Below are positions 1-44,769 of a stretch of 64,000 nucleotides of DNA, piece by piece. A model generated the notes under the pieces. It ran no database searches. It was not told the DNA's origin and saw only the letters and a list, made by a program, of their open reading frames with translations. The stretch lies in the NCBI RefSeq assembly GCF_028372415.1, contig NC_092878.1, positions 136,766,750-136,830,749 on the forward strand, in the 5' to 3' direction. Both the position numbers and the translations under genes were made by a program. Position 1 is the stretch's first letter. Every line of letters begins with the position of its first letter. This stretch comes from Notamacropus eugenii. Taxonomy: Eukaryota; Chordata; Mammalia; Diprotodontia; Macropodidae.

Positions 1-544
1 TTCCTTGTCAGAACTGCTCTCAGCCTAGTAGAGCTCTAGGCAAAACTCCAGGTAGGCTCGTGGGGCAATGTAGACCTGCCCAGCTAGCTCTTCACTCTTC
101 AGGATTCCATACTGTCCTATGGGCTCCAAATCTGATTTTAGAGCAAGAACAGCTGCCAAGCCCAGTTTTTCCTGATTGCCTTTGAAAGCAGAGAGGGCAG
201 TAGAGAGCAACTCTCAAGCTCTCTGGCTAGAGGGGAAAGGAGCTCATCCAACCTTGCCCCCAGCTATTCAGCAGGCTCCCCAGCAAAGCAATTGAACCTT
301 TGTGTTCATGGCAGATTTTCCTGATTGCTTCTCATCTCAGTTCCTTCACCATTGTGATTTTGTTTTTGTTTTTTCACCACTCCAATGCCTTAAAGCAGTC
401 TCCTGGTGATCAGTGACTGACCTTTCTCTTCTGAGACAAAACTCAAGAAACCCACCTGACATTACGAAATCAATATTATTTATTTAATTTTCCAATAATC
501 CCCAAAAAGTTATTTGATTTACCACCTTGTGAGTTATAACCTCA
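1..544. other. METAP1 intron 1, nothing recognised
   Basis: Non-coding, moderately T-rich DNA. No exon with the remembered METAP1 first-exon sequence (zinc-finger CPTC...GSYFCSQ) is visible on the + strand here or down to 5869. The short reading frame near the start has no recognisable family. Confidence 0.5.
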
Positions 545-549
545 CCAAG

Positions 550-785
550 CAGGCAGCTAGGTGACATAGTGGGTTAAGCACTTTGCCTGGAGTAAAGGAG
601 ACCTGGGTTCAAATGTGGCCCCCAACACTTGCTAGCCTCTTGACCTTGGGCAAATGACAACTTCTGTCTGCCTCAGTTTCCTCATCTATACAGTGGAGAC
701 TGTAATAGCACCCACCTCATAGGGTTATCATGAGATATTTGTAAAGTGTGTCCCAAACTTAAGTACCATATAAACTTGTTGTTGA
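550..785 (+). repeat. tRNA-derived SINE (MIR/MAR1-like)
   Basis: Head ggcagctaggtgacatagtg, B-box-like ggttcaaat, the CORE-type middle (ctcttgaccttgggcaaatg, then cctcagtttcctcatct) and a tail with tcatagggttatcatgag and gtaaagtg. It is diverged, so old. Confidence 0.8.
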
Positions 786-1079
786 GGAACCAAAGTCCTC
801 TGCAGCCACAGTCCTTGCTTTACTCTCAAGCAGTTTCCTCTCAGTCCCTTCATCTGAGAGATGAAACAGTAAAATACACTATCACCTTTAGACCTGTGCT
901 TTTCCATTCCAATTCCCAATGATATTGACAGACTAGCAGGTGAAGCTGAGAATTAGTTTTGAGATTATTAATAAATAACTATTGACTATAAGTTTAAAAT
1001 AGTATATTTCTTAGCGCAAACATTGGCATTTAATAGACTATGTATTTGTAAGGAAAAGAGACAGGATGTAAGAGTGTCA

Positions 1080-2190
1080 GAGGCAGTGTGTGGTGCAGAG
1101 TGCTGGACTGATCGCAACTTATCCTTTCCAAGCTAAATATTCGCATTCATCAAAATGCTGCCCCCAAGGCAAAATGACAACCAGAAGAATCAATGTCAAC
1201 ACATCAGAGCTCTTCTCTGAGTGTGAGCGGGTCTGTTGCTAACTTGGAAGGAAAGTTGAGCCAACACACTGTGGGCAACAATGGAGCAGAAAAGGAGTGG
1301 GCAGCTTTCAGAGGTTTGGTGTACAGCACTGCATTTGCTCATCTGGGTCAGAACAGTTAGCAAACACCAAGACTGGTTTGATGAAAATAATGGGGAAATT
1401 CAGAGCTGCTAAATGAAAACAAAACAAAACAAAACTGCATAGAGTTTACCAGCAACATAGTTCATCCATTCCTAAGAAGGCAGCATTTCATGCCATCAGA
1501 AGTAACGTACAGGCAGAACTTAGAGAGATGCAGAATTTTTGGCTCAGCAACAAGGCGGATGAAATTCAGTTTTATGCTGATAGTAACAATCCATGGTGCT
1601 TTTATGGTGCCCTGAAGACTATTTATGGGCCACAGACTTATGGTGCATCTTAGCTTCTCAGTGCTGATGGAGCCACATTGATTAGTGATAAGGACATGAT
1701 CCTAGAGAGGTGGACTGAACACTTCCATAATGTTCTCAATAGACCATCATCAATCCATGCTGAAGCCATTGACCATTTTCAGGTTGAAGTCAATCCCTCC
1801 TAGTTGAACTTCCAACATAAGAAGAGATTTTGAGGGCCATTAGGCTCCTTTCATGTGGCAAGGCACCTGGTGCTAATTCTGTTCCAGCTGAGATTTACAA
1901 GATAGGGGGTCCATTGCTCATACGAAACTTGACTGAAATTCTCCAGATTACATGGCAAGAGGAGGTTATCCCCCAGGAGTTCAAGGATGCCTGCATTGTT
2001 CATCTCTGTATAGGTAAAGGAAATAGATTGTCCATCTCTATAAAGGTAAAGGAAATAGAGTGTCCTGTGACAATCACAGGAGAGTCTCTCTCTTAGTCAT
2101 TGCTAGAAAGATTCTTGCCAGAGTCATCCTTAATAGTTAAGGACCATTGACATGTCAGAGGACCAGGATCCAAAATGATCTCATCAGGCT
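1080..2190 (+). mobile_element. Degenerate non-LTR retrotransposon (LINE) reverse-transcriptase relic
   Basis: Conceptual translation across several frames gives stretches typical of LINE ORF2: WAAFRGLVYSTAFAHLG near 1300, QFYADSNNPWCFYGALKTIY near 1570-1630, and LSCGKAPGANSVPAEIYKIG with VIPQEFKDACIVHL in the open stretch 1830-2000, then KILARVI-like residues after 2100. Stops and frameshifts interrupt it. The KAPG...PAEIYK block is the start of the RT domain. I think an RTE- or CR1/L2-type clade but cannot settle which. Flanking parts of the element are lost. Confidence 0.75.
2001..2064 (+). repeat. 32-bp tandem duplication inside the LINE relic
   Basis: Unit 1 at 2001-2032 and unit 2 at 2033-2064 share catctct-ta-aggtaaaggaaataga-tgtc with about three mismatches. 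As 32 is not a multiple of 3, it shifts the relic's reading frame after FKDACIVHL. Confidence 0.85.
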
Positions 2191-2799
2191 AGAACATTGG
2201 AACACATAAGATGAAAATTTAATAGAAACAAATATAAAGTCATATACTTGGCTTAAAAAGAGAAAAGCATAGGTATTAGATGAGACCTGTGTGTGCTTAG
2301 ATTTCAGTTTTCCTGAATATTTAAGACTTTTAATGGACTACAAGCTGAGTGTGTGTTAACATATATTGTTATTGTGATTCAAGACCAGATTAAGAGAGGA
2401 GGCATAGAAATTAGCATAAAAGTTAATATCCCTGAATTCTGCCTAGATCAAATCCTGTCTAGAGGATAGTATTCAGTTTTGGATCATCATTTTAGCTAGG
2501 ATATTTATGCGCTGGGAGAGCATTAGAAAAGGGTGGTACTGTCTCAAGATTCTGTTAAATTTGTCAGTGCTTTCCTGGTTTGTTTTTCAAGAAATAACTA
2601 AGAAAGTTGTTGACGTTTTTTATTATGAATCAATTCCTTGTGGAGGAAGGACAAAATGACATCATGCTATGAATTGGAAGTTTTACTTAAGGCAATATAG
2701 TCTATGTAATCTTATAAGAAATTTTACACATAAGTCATAACAAGCTATGGACTATGTATTAAGCTTTTCCTTTAATACTGAGTGGAACAGGTATATTTA

Positions 2800-3300
2800 G
2801 CGAAGACCCCTCAGGGGCCTCTTGTGTCATCCCCATTTGTCTCACCAGACCCTGAGAAACCAAACAATAGAGATTCTGTTTTTCTTAAAATTCTTTTTGT
2901 GTTACAAGATAGTCCTTAACAAAGACTGCCTTTGCTCACTCCCGTATCATCTTTCCCAGACGTTACCCTATGCTATGTGGCAGTCCTTGACAGAAGTTGC
3001 TTACTCCCTTACCCGCTTTGCCAAAAATGGCTCTTATATACTTATTCCTTGTCACTGAGGTAGATTTTCTGTGGATAGATTGTACCCTCAAGGCTCAGCC
3101 AATGGGTAAGAGGAAGGGGTTTAGGGTGGGGGGGTCTATAAAAACTGCTGTGCATGGTACACCCTCACCCTCCTCAGCCAGCGCCATCTTGAGTGCAGGC
3201 GGGAGTGCCCTTTCTCGAGAAAGCTGAATAAATATATCTTTCCTTTTTACTCCTTTGGTCAAGACTCTAATTTTATTAAGGGGGTCATCCCACGCAGCAC
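2800..3300 (+). mobile_element. Solo LTR of an endogenous retrovirus (ERV1-like)
   Basis: The layout is that of an LTR: a gaagacccc motif near the left end (2805), CCAAT at 3099-3103, TATAAAAA at 3137, and poly(A) signal AATAAA at 3227-3232, followed by a T-rich U5-like stretch up to about 3300. No internal retroviral coding region follows; a SINE/L2 tail comes next, so it is a solo LTR. Exact ends and target duplication were not resolved. The ERV1 class is inferred from the gammaretrovirus-like left-end motif. Confidence 0.65.
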
Positions 3301-3354
3301 TAATGCCTTCCCTCCGAGATTCTATCCACCTATGTCTTGTTTGTGTGTTGTCTC

Positions 3355-3480
3355 CTTCATTAAGACTCCTAGAGCTAGCACTATATATAGCTCTACTATT
3401 TTTGCCTGTCTTTGTATCCCCAGCACTTAGTACAGCACTTGGTACCTGGTAGATGCTTATAAATTCTTCTTGATTTGACA
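3355..3480 (+). repeat. L2 3'-end fragment
   Basis: It carries the common L2 terminus pattern: tgtctttgtatccccagcac, ttagtacagcacttggtacc, tggtagatgcttataaat and ttgatttgaca. Confidence 0.7.
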
Positions 3481-4557
3481 GTCAGGGCCATAAGTGGCAT
3501 TCACAGGCCCCTTTCTAGATTTTTCAGAAAGATTAAAATAAGTATTTTATGCAGTAACACCCCATTTCTGTTTTTAGTACTGTATATGAAAGGAGACTGT
3601 TCTAAAATATATTTCGAATCGTAGGGAAAGGGTTGGGACTTGTGATTGCATTGTTGAAGGGAACTCCCAGCTCCCTTTACCAAAGTCTTCTGCAATTTCT
3701 GTTCTTAGAGAGTTGCCTGAGGTTTGAGTGACTTGCTCCATCATGGTCACTCTGTGTCATATTGTATCCTCTTTTCGAGGCCACTATGTAGCAACTACTT
3801 CTGTCTGATTCATAGTAGCAGAATTTGAGGTATAAGTTTAAAGAATGCTTTCACTCTTTCCATCCCCCAATTCATTCATTGTAAATTGTGAAGTTGAAAA
3901 AAAGCAGGGAAAACTTGATTTTCTTTTCCAGCTCATGAGGAACTACAAAGAGGAAGATGAGAACTGAGAACTGCATAATCTTATTTTAACCTGCCTAAAA
4001 TAATGTTTTCCATTTTTGTTAATAAATCCTTCACTTACAAAGTATTCAAATAGTTGGGGAGGGGGAGAGAAAAGAGAATTTATTGTAAAAAAAATCTAGC
4101 TTATATAACTTTGTTTTGCTTAAATGTACTGACATAAACATGTTGGTTTTGGTTTTGCTTGCATGATTTTGTCAGTTACTTTTAATATTTTTATTTCCTG
4201 GGAAAAGGAGTACCAGGGAATAGCAGCAGATTTGGTCATATTAAAAATCTGCCAGTTTTTTTTTTAAAGCATCTTTATTTAAGAGTCATAGATTCCCTAG
4301 AGCTGGCAGTTTTTACTTCTAGAAGTAAATCATCTGTGTAGCTCAACATGCTTAACATGAGGTCTCTTCTACAAATATACCCAAGAGTGACCACTTCCAA
4401 AATAGCCAGTGCATTTGCCTTTTTATTTTTTATTTTCTTGATTTTTGTTACATTTGAAATTTAATAGTGGTGACTATAGAAACAAATACAAAATTTATAC
4501 AATAAGCTCCATGTAGGGAATGACATTGTTAAGCTTTATTTCTCCTTCATCCAAGAA

Positions 4558-4850
4558 ATAGTGTGGCATAGTGGATAGGAGATCTGGGCTCAAGTTGCAA
4601 CCTCAGATCCAAACTGACTGTGACAGTGGGCAAGCCACTTGACTTCTCATTGGCCCAGGCAGCTCTCTTACACTATATGTAAGTTACAGTGGCATTGTTA
4701 ATAGGTACCTATAGTAGGAGTTTCCATACACCACTGTGTTTTATACAGATGAAATCATGGGTGTGAAACTCTTCTGCCCAAAAGAAATTCATATTTCCTA
4801 GCAGAATGCATTCCACATAGTAGACATTTAATAAATATTTGTGGAACTGA
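4558..4850 (+). repeat. tRNA-headed marsupial SINE with an L2-like end
   Basis: It starts tgtggcatagtggatagg, contains gtgggcaagccacttgactt and then the caggcagctctct/taagttacag block seen in marsupial SINEs. An L2-like terminus (ccacatagtagacatttaat) follows at 4812-4850. Confidence 0.7.
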
Positions 4851-4879
4851 ATTAAATAATACTAAAATAAAAGGCTATA

Positions 4880-5090
4880 GTTTTCAAAGTGGTTTAGCAT
4901 ACATCATTCCACATTGCATTGTGCCATTTGATTCTCCAAGTAATACTGTGAGATAGGGCAGGTAACATCTTAGTTTTGTAGATGAGAAGGGAAACTGAGA
5001 CCCAGAGGAATCAAGAGACTTGCTCACAGTCACACAGCTTTAATGAGAGACAGAGCCAGGCCTAGAGTGGAGTTTCCGACTCCTGGTGTA
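4880..5090 (-). repeat. MIR/MAR1-like SINE
   Basis: Reverse-orientation SINE marks: gatgagaagggaaactgaga, acttgctcacagtcacacag and, at the right end, the gactcctgg tRNA-head remnant. Confidence 0.75.
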
Positions 5091-5229
5091 CCATAGTTGC
5101 CTTTATGGTCCTCTCATGCAGTTAGGCTGAACATTAGTTAAGCAGTCTGATCATCCTATGCCATTACTCTTCCCTGCTCATCTCTGTTAGTTTCTTTTTA
5201 TTTTGCATTTACTTATTTATGTCTCCTCC

Positions 5230-5345
5230 TTTAAGGTGTCAGCTCCTTGAGAGGACATTTTCATTTTTGAATTTACATCCCTAGAACTAAATACAGCATC
5301 TCAGATTTAACAGGCATGATGCTCACTAATAGCTCAGTAGGTGAC
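5230..5345 (+). repeat. L2 3'-end fragment
   Basis: It shows ggtgtcagctccttgagagg, acatccctagaactaaatac and a tail with aataggtgactgattgag-like residues, the usual L2 3' terminus, diverged. Confidence 0.6.
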
Positions 5346-5869
5346 TGATTGAGTTGCCTTTCCTTTCATCTTTTCATGACCTTTGGGTGTTTGAAAATGG
5401 AATATGTGTTTATATTCATGTGAAAGCTCTTGCTGCAATTTGTGTTACTTGTATAGTATCTTAAGCTCTGTGAAGAAAAGTATATAAAAATGAAGTGAAA
5501 TAAACTGTAAACCATTTGTATTTCAAATTAAATGAACATTGCATAAAATCATTGTTCTACTTTGAAAAATGACTGTGCTTAAAATAAGGACATATGAATA
5601 GAATGAAACTGTACTAACAAGTATTCAGTAATATGATCTAGACCTCTTTGAACATTGTGGTATTACCAGTGGTTTAAGCTTAATCTACTTATATTTGAAG
5701 TGATGTCATGAATATGTTTTTTTCCCTAAGATTTTACCAGGAGAAACCACAATTATTCATGGTCTGTTTGGCCCTATAAGCAATGAAAACTCTTTTCGTA
5801 CCCAAAAATTTCAGTATATTTCTACTAAGGAAGGTACATCACTAACTTTTATAATATTTGCAATTTTAG

Positions 5870-38946
<33,077 letters not shown>

Positions 38947-39324
38947 GTTCTCCTAAGATGACACATCTAAAATATCTTTTGACTGTACTGTGTATCTTAT
39001 TGAGAGTACAGAATAGAGGAGGGTATTTTATCATTGTTTTGTTTTCATTGTCTGTGGCTAAGACAAGAACACAGCATTGGGTGTGTGTACCTTCAAGGAC
39101 TTGTTGTGGGTCTGAAAAAGCAGCGAAGAATAAAAAAATTTTTTCTCTGCTCCTTTCTTCTCTCCCAATACCCTTATTCCCTGCTTCCTCATTTGCCTTT
39201 TAGACACTTTACCTTCAGCCAGCTTACTGTCACTGCTGTGACAGTTGTCTCAGTGCCAGCTACTTTCCAACTGAATGTCGTTTGTACGTGGGAATTCTTG
39301 ACACTTCAGCCAGATTTTTTTTTT

Positions 39325-39478
39325 AAGTTATATGTGTGTGTACATATATTTCCACATATATACTTGTGTGTGTATTCATGTGTGCACATTATATATACAC
39401 TTTATATACATATATACACACATACATATATGTATTCACACATGGATATACGTGTGTGTGTGTGTGTATGTGTGTATC
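39325..39478. repeat. TG/TA alternating purine-pyrimidine tract
   Basis: About 150 bases of mixed TG, CA and TA dinucleotides (tgtgtgtgtacatatat, acacacatacatatatg, cgtgtgtgtgtgtgtgta) located 380 bases after the METAP1 stop, so probably in its 3' UTR. Complementary CA and TG halves could fold back. Confidence 0.85.
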
Positions 39479-40327
39479 TCTCAGAGACCCACATAATTAC
39501 TTGCTGATAACACTTTGGACTAGGGCTAACTTTGATTCTGGTCCAAGGGTTATTATATAGGATAGGATATGGAAAGGAATGGGCCCACTGTCTATGATAT
39601 GATGTAATTCTCAATCAGGGAATTAGTTTTATTTTCTTTCCCCCCCTCCTCCCCACATTTTTCTTTTTCCTCATACTTTGCAGCTCCTGTTGTAACCGAG
39701 AAAACCCTCAATTCATGAGACTTGGCTTCTCTGGACTCTTAGACACACCAGTGGGGGCATATAACAAGTCCACTGTGGGAAAAGTTACTGGTCTTTTCCC
39801 TGCTTATGACAGAGCTCCCTGTCCACTAATGGGGGCTGGCTTTATTGGGCCTAATGGATGAATGCAATATACCGCTATTTCAGACTTCTTTATATTGGAA
39901 TTTAAACCAAAAAAGAATTTATAGACTTCTGTCTTCTCCCCTTTACTTCTTGAGCCTGAGAGAAGATGAAAAAAGACAGGTCTGTTGCATATACCTAGCT
40001 TATACGAGGAAGGAAAATAAAATGCTGTGTGGATGTCTGGTGTAAAATTGAATGGACCTGGTATTAGTATGGAGCAAACCAGTGTAGCCCTTGAGGGCAT
40101 TGAGATTATCCTCAGCAGCGGGGTGAAGCTTTCCCCCATACTTCTGGTAATGCTCTCCATGTGGGAAACAAACAAATACTCCCTCAGTGTTTAAATAGGT
40201 TGCTAGACTGGAACCTTCCAACTTGGTGGAACAGGGATCTTAGTAGACTATTGTTGCCCCTGAAGCTTTAAGAGTGACCTCAGCTACCACTTTAGACCTG
40301 ATATCTGTTCTTCCAGATTCCACCTCC

Positions 40328-40345
40328 AATAAATAAGTAAATAAA
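40328..40345 (+). terminator. METAP1: Candidate proximal poly(A) signals (two AATAAA)
   Basis: Two overlapping-range hexamers, at 40328-40333 and 40340-40345, lie about 1.4 kb after the METAP1 stop. A third AATAAA at 40743-40748 is followed by a T/G-containing stretch (cattgtttagtg). These would give a 3' UTR close to the human length as I recall it. Use is inferred, not shown. Confidence 0.35.
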
Positions 40346-41661
40346 GTTGGTGAAGACATAGCAAAACATAAAATAACAGTCACGAGTGGGCACATTCTTG
40401 GGGGCAGTCCGGTGACAACTTATGTCACATTTGGCACCTCTAAAGCATTAGCCTTTCAAGAAAATGTCTTTTTTTCCAGAGTGCCTCAGACCTTTATACA
40501 AAAATGGTGACTGCAGTTTCTTAACTTTCTTACTGTTTTCATGATAAAGCAAAATGACTTTTTGGTACCAACTGGGTTTGGGGCAGGTTGAGGGTAGAGC
40601 ATGTGTGAAGACTTTCATTACAGAATGCAATATTTGTGAGTGTAATGGAGAGTATTATAAATGACCATATGATGATCCTGTCACACAGTCATCTGCATCA
40701 TTATGGTTTTTTGGGGAAGGAGGAAGCTACCTCTCCAGTCTAAATAAAGCCAGAAACATTGTTTAGTGACAAAACACTTCTTGGTGACTGTAAATTACAA
40801 TTGTAGCACTGGCCTTCTTAAGTAGAAAAATTACCTGCTTCTGGGAGGTTGGTTAGGTTAAAAAGCAGGCAGCTACCTGATTTTTATCACCAGAGGGCAA
40901 GTCCAACAAATGGCAGAATCTTGGAGGAAGGGGCTGGGGTTGTCCTCAAATTTAATTTTTCTTGGAAGCTTTTATTTTTTTATATCAACTGCATTTTCCA
41001 GTGTCCCTTCCTTTTCTCTTATCAAGGGATATGGCTTCTTTTTTTCTTTTAATGACTTTTTTCCAATTTCTGGAGATTTTGTTTTTATTGTATCTGACCG
41101 TAGATACTGCATGGATTTTTTCCCAAGATTTTACATCTTATTACAATATGGAAAAAGCATAGCTTTGGTCTGAGGAAAACTGCTAGCAGTTTCCAGCACA
41201 AATTTCCCATGTTAAATAAAAAGGATCTCACATCCGTTCCAATGAGTTAATATGCCTCTGGTGAAAGACTTCACTCCTATTATTCTTAGAGTTAGGATTT
41301 TCTCTTACTCTTTCAGCATTTCTCTGTAACGGTTTACTTACATATTACAAACCACCATAAGAATGCCATTTGTCACCATCACACTGATTTACCAAGCAAG
41401 ACTTCATCTAGTGATCTCATTTAATTTTTCCTAAGGTTCTTATTTTTTAAAATGTGTTTTATTAAATGTCTGAAAACTCAAAAGCGGACCTTTAGTTTGA
41501 ACTGACTGATTAAAATTGAAGGAGGAAAGTTCTAGTCTTTAGAGGAAAATGCACCTCTCTTGGAGCCATGTGTCTCATTGCTCTGAAAATTCCTCAATTG
41601 AATATAAGGCCATTATACCCTTTGAGGGGGAGATGTATATGGTGGGTGGTGGGCTCGTTTA

Positions 41662-41865
41662 GAGTAGGGATTCTTAACCTTTTTTTGGCTCATATCCATT
41701 TAGCTTTCTGGTGAAACCTGTGTTGTTCCCTTACATTCATAATTGGAAGGAATTCTGGTTAAAGGCTAGTGAAAATAAAGTCATAGTTTCTTTCTCAGTT
41801 TAGAGCCCCCCCAAAAATATCTATCCATCGACCCCAGGTTAAGAACCTGTGCTTTAGAGATTTTG
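41662..41865. repeat. Non-autonomous DNA transposon (hAT-like) in METAP1 3' region
   Basis: The left end agggattcttaaccttttt and right end gaccccaggttaagaacctg are inverted copies of a TTCTTAACCT core, a pattern known from mammalian hAT-type elements. It is about 200 bp, with a degenerate inside. Confidence 0.6.
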
Positions 41866-42819
41866 GTGAAAATGTGGCACCTTGTCATAATTCACCTGTA
41901 ATGGGTCATCAGTTTGCTCCATGCATGGACTGAGATGAAATGCCATTAAGACAAATACTGGAGACCATCTAGATTTGCTGCCTCCTTTGTCTTTCCACAA
42001 GAGTGGAAGGCGACATCTGGACTTTCAACACTTTTGAAGCAACAGGACTAATGTGACAATACTCAATTAAGTCACGTGTGCTTTCCAAACGAACTCTCCT
42101 ACACCTTCAGTTCTGAAGAAAGCATACCTTTTCATACATAGAACTTGTGCTGTTAATTCTAGCTGAATTGTGTTTGAATTCTTAGAGGGAAAAGGACCTC
42201 TTGGCTGCTGTGGCCCCAGCTACTCACTGTGTGACCTCCCCACTTCACCTTTCAAGAGGGCAATCAAGATTTTGCCAGAAGAAAACTGGAATACCTTGTA
42301 AGGGTCTCTACCCTCCATCACCCTTGTGATATACTTGCTGGTCTGTTGCCTTTTAAGAGTGTCCCACCAGGCTCTCCTGATATTCTGGTGTTGGGGGACT
42401 ACGGGTGAGCAATAGAACTCTTTATGTGTGGTAATTTTATGAATATTTATGAAAAGTACATGTGTGCTAGTTTGTCATTACTACGTTTTTCTGAAACGTG
42501 CCAAAAATAATCCCAAAGAGGGCTTCCCGATTACATTTTCTCTTGTCGCCATACCATTTCACTAATAAGTTGTGATTGCAAACTGGCTTCGAAATGTATC
42601 TTTAAAGGTTTTAGTAGAAAAGTAAACATTTGAGAAATGAACTATGAGCTACCAATAAGCTTGGAAAACAAGGAAGAGCCCATTGAGCTTCCAAGTTTTT
42701 TGTTAGAATAGTACTCCAATTTTTCTTTTTTGTTTTGATTTTGGACAACTTAAGATCTTCTTTGCTGCAAATTTTGCAAAAAATAAATATAAAAATTATT
42801 CCAAAGTGGTCTGTCTTCT

Positions 42820-42955
42820 AGAAATAGCATGGTGTAGTAGTGGAATTAGGCATCAAATATGTGGGTTCTAGTTGCAACCTCGCTATTGTGTGACTGCTGT
42901 GAATCACTTAGCTTCTGTGCATCACTTTCCTAATTTCAGGAATGAATGGAAGGTA
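42820..42955 (+). repeat. Old SINE
   Basis: gcatggtgtagtagtggaat, gtgggttctagttgcaacct, gtgtgactgctgtgaatcac and atcactttcctaatttcagg. Confidence 0.65.
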
Positions 42956-44548
42956 TCAAACAAGTGGTCAAGAGCTGCAAGAGTCAGATTAAAATGTAAT
43001 TGGGAAATAACCATTTAAAAAAATAGGGCTTACCTAGTGTTAATATGTACTTTGCTAAGTCAATGTGACCCTGGGGTCCTTATGTACAGGGCCCCATTTC
43101 TTTTGGAGTTTGGCATCACTGGGCTAGATCTCTAAATAGTCTTAAGTTTTCATATTCTGGTAATGTCAGCAAATGTTTGATTTCATTTAGATTAGAAACA
43201 ATGACTTGGTTTTAGTTTAGTGGGTCCTAATTAATATGAGATTTTATGATGGTCTGTCTGTTACTGTGTCAAAATCTTTTATGTTTTCCTGTCTCCCTTT
43301 GCTGTATAAAATATGTCCTTGACTGGAACTGTTTAAAGTTCATTTCACTTAATTATCTTTGATGACATTTTCCTTCTGAAGACTTTTTTTTCCTGCCAGA
43401 AATTTTATTTTTAGTCTTTTACACGTTGAGAACCACTCTTTCAAATACACAACTTAGACATAAACTCAGTGCCCCTTTATGAGCACATAGCAAATAATGA
43501 CTTTTTGCATAACAAATTTAAATTTTGATTTTACTCTTAGAAGATTTTACAGTGTTACATTATGACCCCCAGGTTCTCTTTTTGCAAAATGGTAATGAGA
43601 ATGCTTCCATAAAGACCCTAACTGGGTCTTTCAGTTTCTCAGTAAACTAGTATTGATTATGACTGGAATCAACAGGTATTCCATTCTAGAATTAATAAAC
43701 ATCTTTGGATATGAAATGGTCCTGAGACTTGTTTGAAATGCAAAAGTGGTAAGTTTGTGTCACAAGAAGGTCCTGGAGAACTTCTCATTCAGTTGTCTCG
43801 GTCTCTGTTCCAGTTGTATGCCTACTCCCTTAATAGCTAGCATTTGTTACTATAATATTAAAATAACTGAGAAATTGTCTTCAAACTTGGTTTTGTGATG
43901 TTAGCCTGGTTTAATTGATTTATGTGTTCATCTATGCATTAGACAATTTTTCTGCTGGGCTTGGTTTTTCTTTTTTTTGTTTACAGAGTGAAATCAGATG
44001 AAAAAATGAATGCATTACTTGAACCCTTTTTACTAGAGAGAAAAGACTAAATGGATAGAAAAAGGAAGACTTTTCTCAAATGTAGAGAAATGAGGTTTGG
44101 CAGGTTGTGTTTTTTTCAGCAAGATTTTGCCTTAATATCTTGTGCAACAAATCTTAGTACTGTTATGGTTGAGGATTCAGCAGTATGCTTGACATAAACT
44201 GGAGGTAGTCTACAAATTTATATTACTAGTCCTTCATAAAGAAACAGCTTTTTATATGTAGCGATAGACGTGTGTATATTGTGTGTATATGTATATATGC
44301 ACAGATACATGTAGATTCTTTTTTTCAACAAATATCAGTTTTTATAAAAGTGAACATTTCTGTGTCCATTCTGACTGATGGCCCATAAAATAAATCTTTG
44401 CCTATATAGATAACAGCAAATTCCATTGGACAGGAAATCCTATGTGACAGAGGTCACTTGTCTAAGTAGCCAAAATTATTCAGCAGAGATGGCCATTCTG
44501 ATATTTATGTATATTGATTATCAATGTCCTGTACATTGTTAAATACTC

Positions 44549-44554
44549 AATAAA
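44549..44554 (+). terminator. METAP1: Candidate distal METAP1 poly(A) signal
   Basis: AATAAA followed within 20-50 bases by a GT-rich run (aaaatgtgttgggtgtttgg), the classical arrangement of hexamer plus downstream element. It is the last such signal before the repeat-rich intergenic DNA begins at about 44.6 kb, giving a 5.6 kb 3' UTR if used. Confidence 0.4.
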
Positions 44555-44599
44555 ATTTGATGTGTTTTTCAAAATGTGTTGGGTGTTTGGGGTTGATAT

Positions 44600-44768
44600 A
44601 CAGAATCATAATTCTAGGTTTGGAAGAAACTTCAGTGGCTACCTAGTCCATTTCCTGCCCCTTATAGATGAGGAAACTGAGACCCAGTGAGATTCTGTTG
44701 CCCAAAACAGCAGGGCAGCATTTGAACCCAGTTTCTCAAATCTAAAGCCAGTGCTCTTTCTCACACAT
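44600..44768 (-). repeat. MIR-like SINE
   Basis: On + strand: ctaggtttggaagaaacttc, agatgaggaaactgagaccc, catttgaacccagtttctca and ccagtgctctttc. Confidence 0.75.
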
Positions 44769-44769
44769 A

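Larger units (their letters stand above)
38947..44570 (+). other. METAP1: METAP1 3' UTR and immediate downstream region
   Basis: This follows the METAP1 stop and has no coding exon. It is much poorer in repeats than the rest of the window: I recognise one TA/TG-rich tract, one DNA-transposon remnant (41662-41865) and one SINE (42820-42955). Possible poly(A) signals AATAAA are at 40328, 40340, 40743, 43692 (approximate) and 44549. Which of them ends the transcript cannot be decided from sequence. The distal one has the best downstream GT-rich element; a 3' UTR of about 1.5 kb as remembered for human would favour the 40.3-40.7 kb group. Confidence 0.55.

Noticed and set aside
5110..5345. Possible extra METAP1 exon before exon 2
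   Set aside because: No open phase-0 segment with flanking AG/GT that continues the zinc finger; L2 3' fragment covers the region.
1..5869. Search for METAP1 first coding exon
   Set aside because: No sequence encoding the CPTC...FCSQ zinc-finger start is present on the + strand, so it must lie upstream of the window.
39034..39507. 157-codon open frame after the METAP1 stop
   Set aside because: Runs through TG/TA simple sequence and has no homologous domain; it is 3' UTR.
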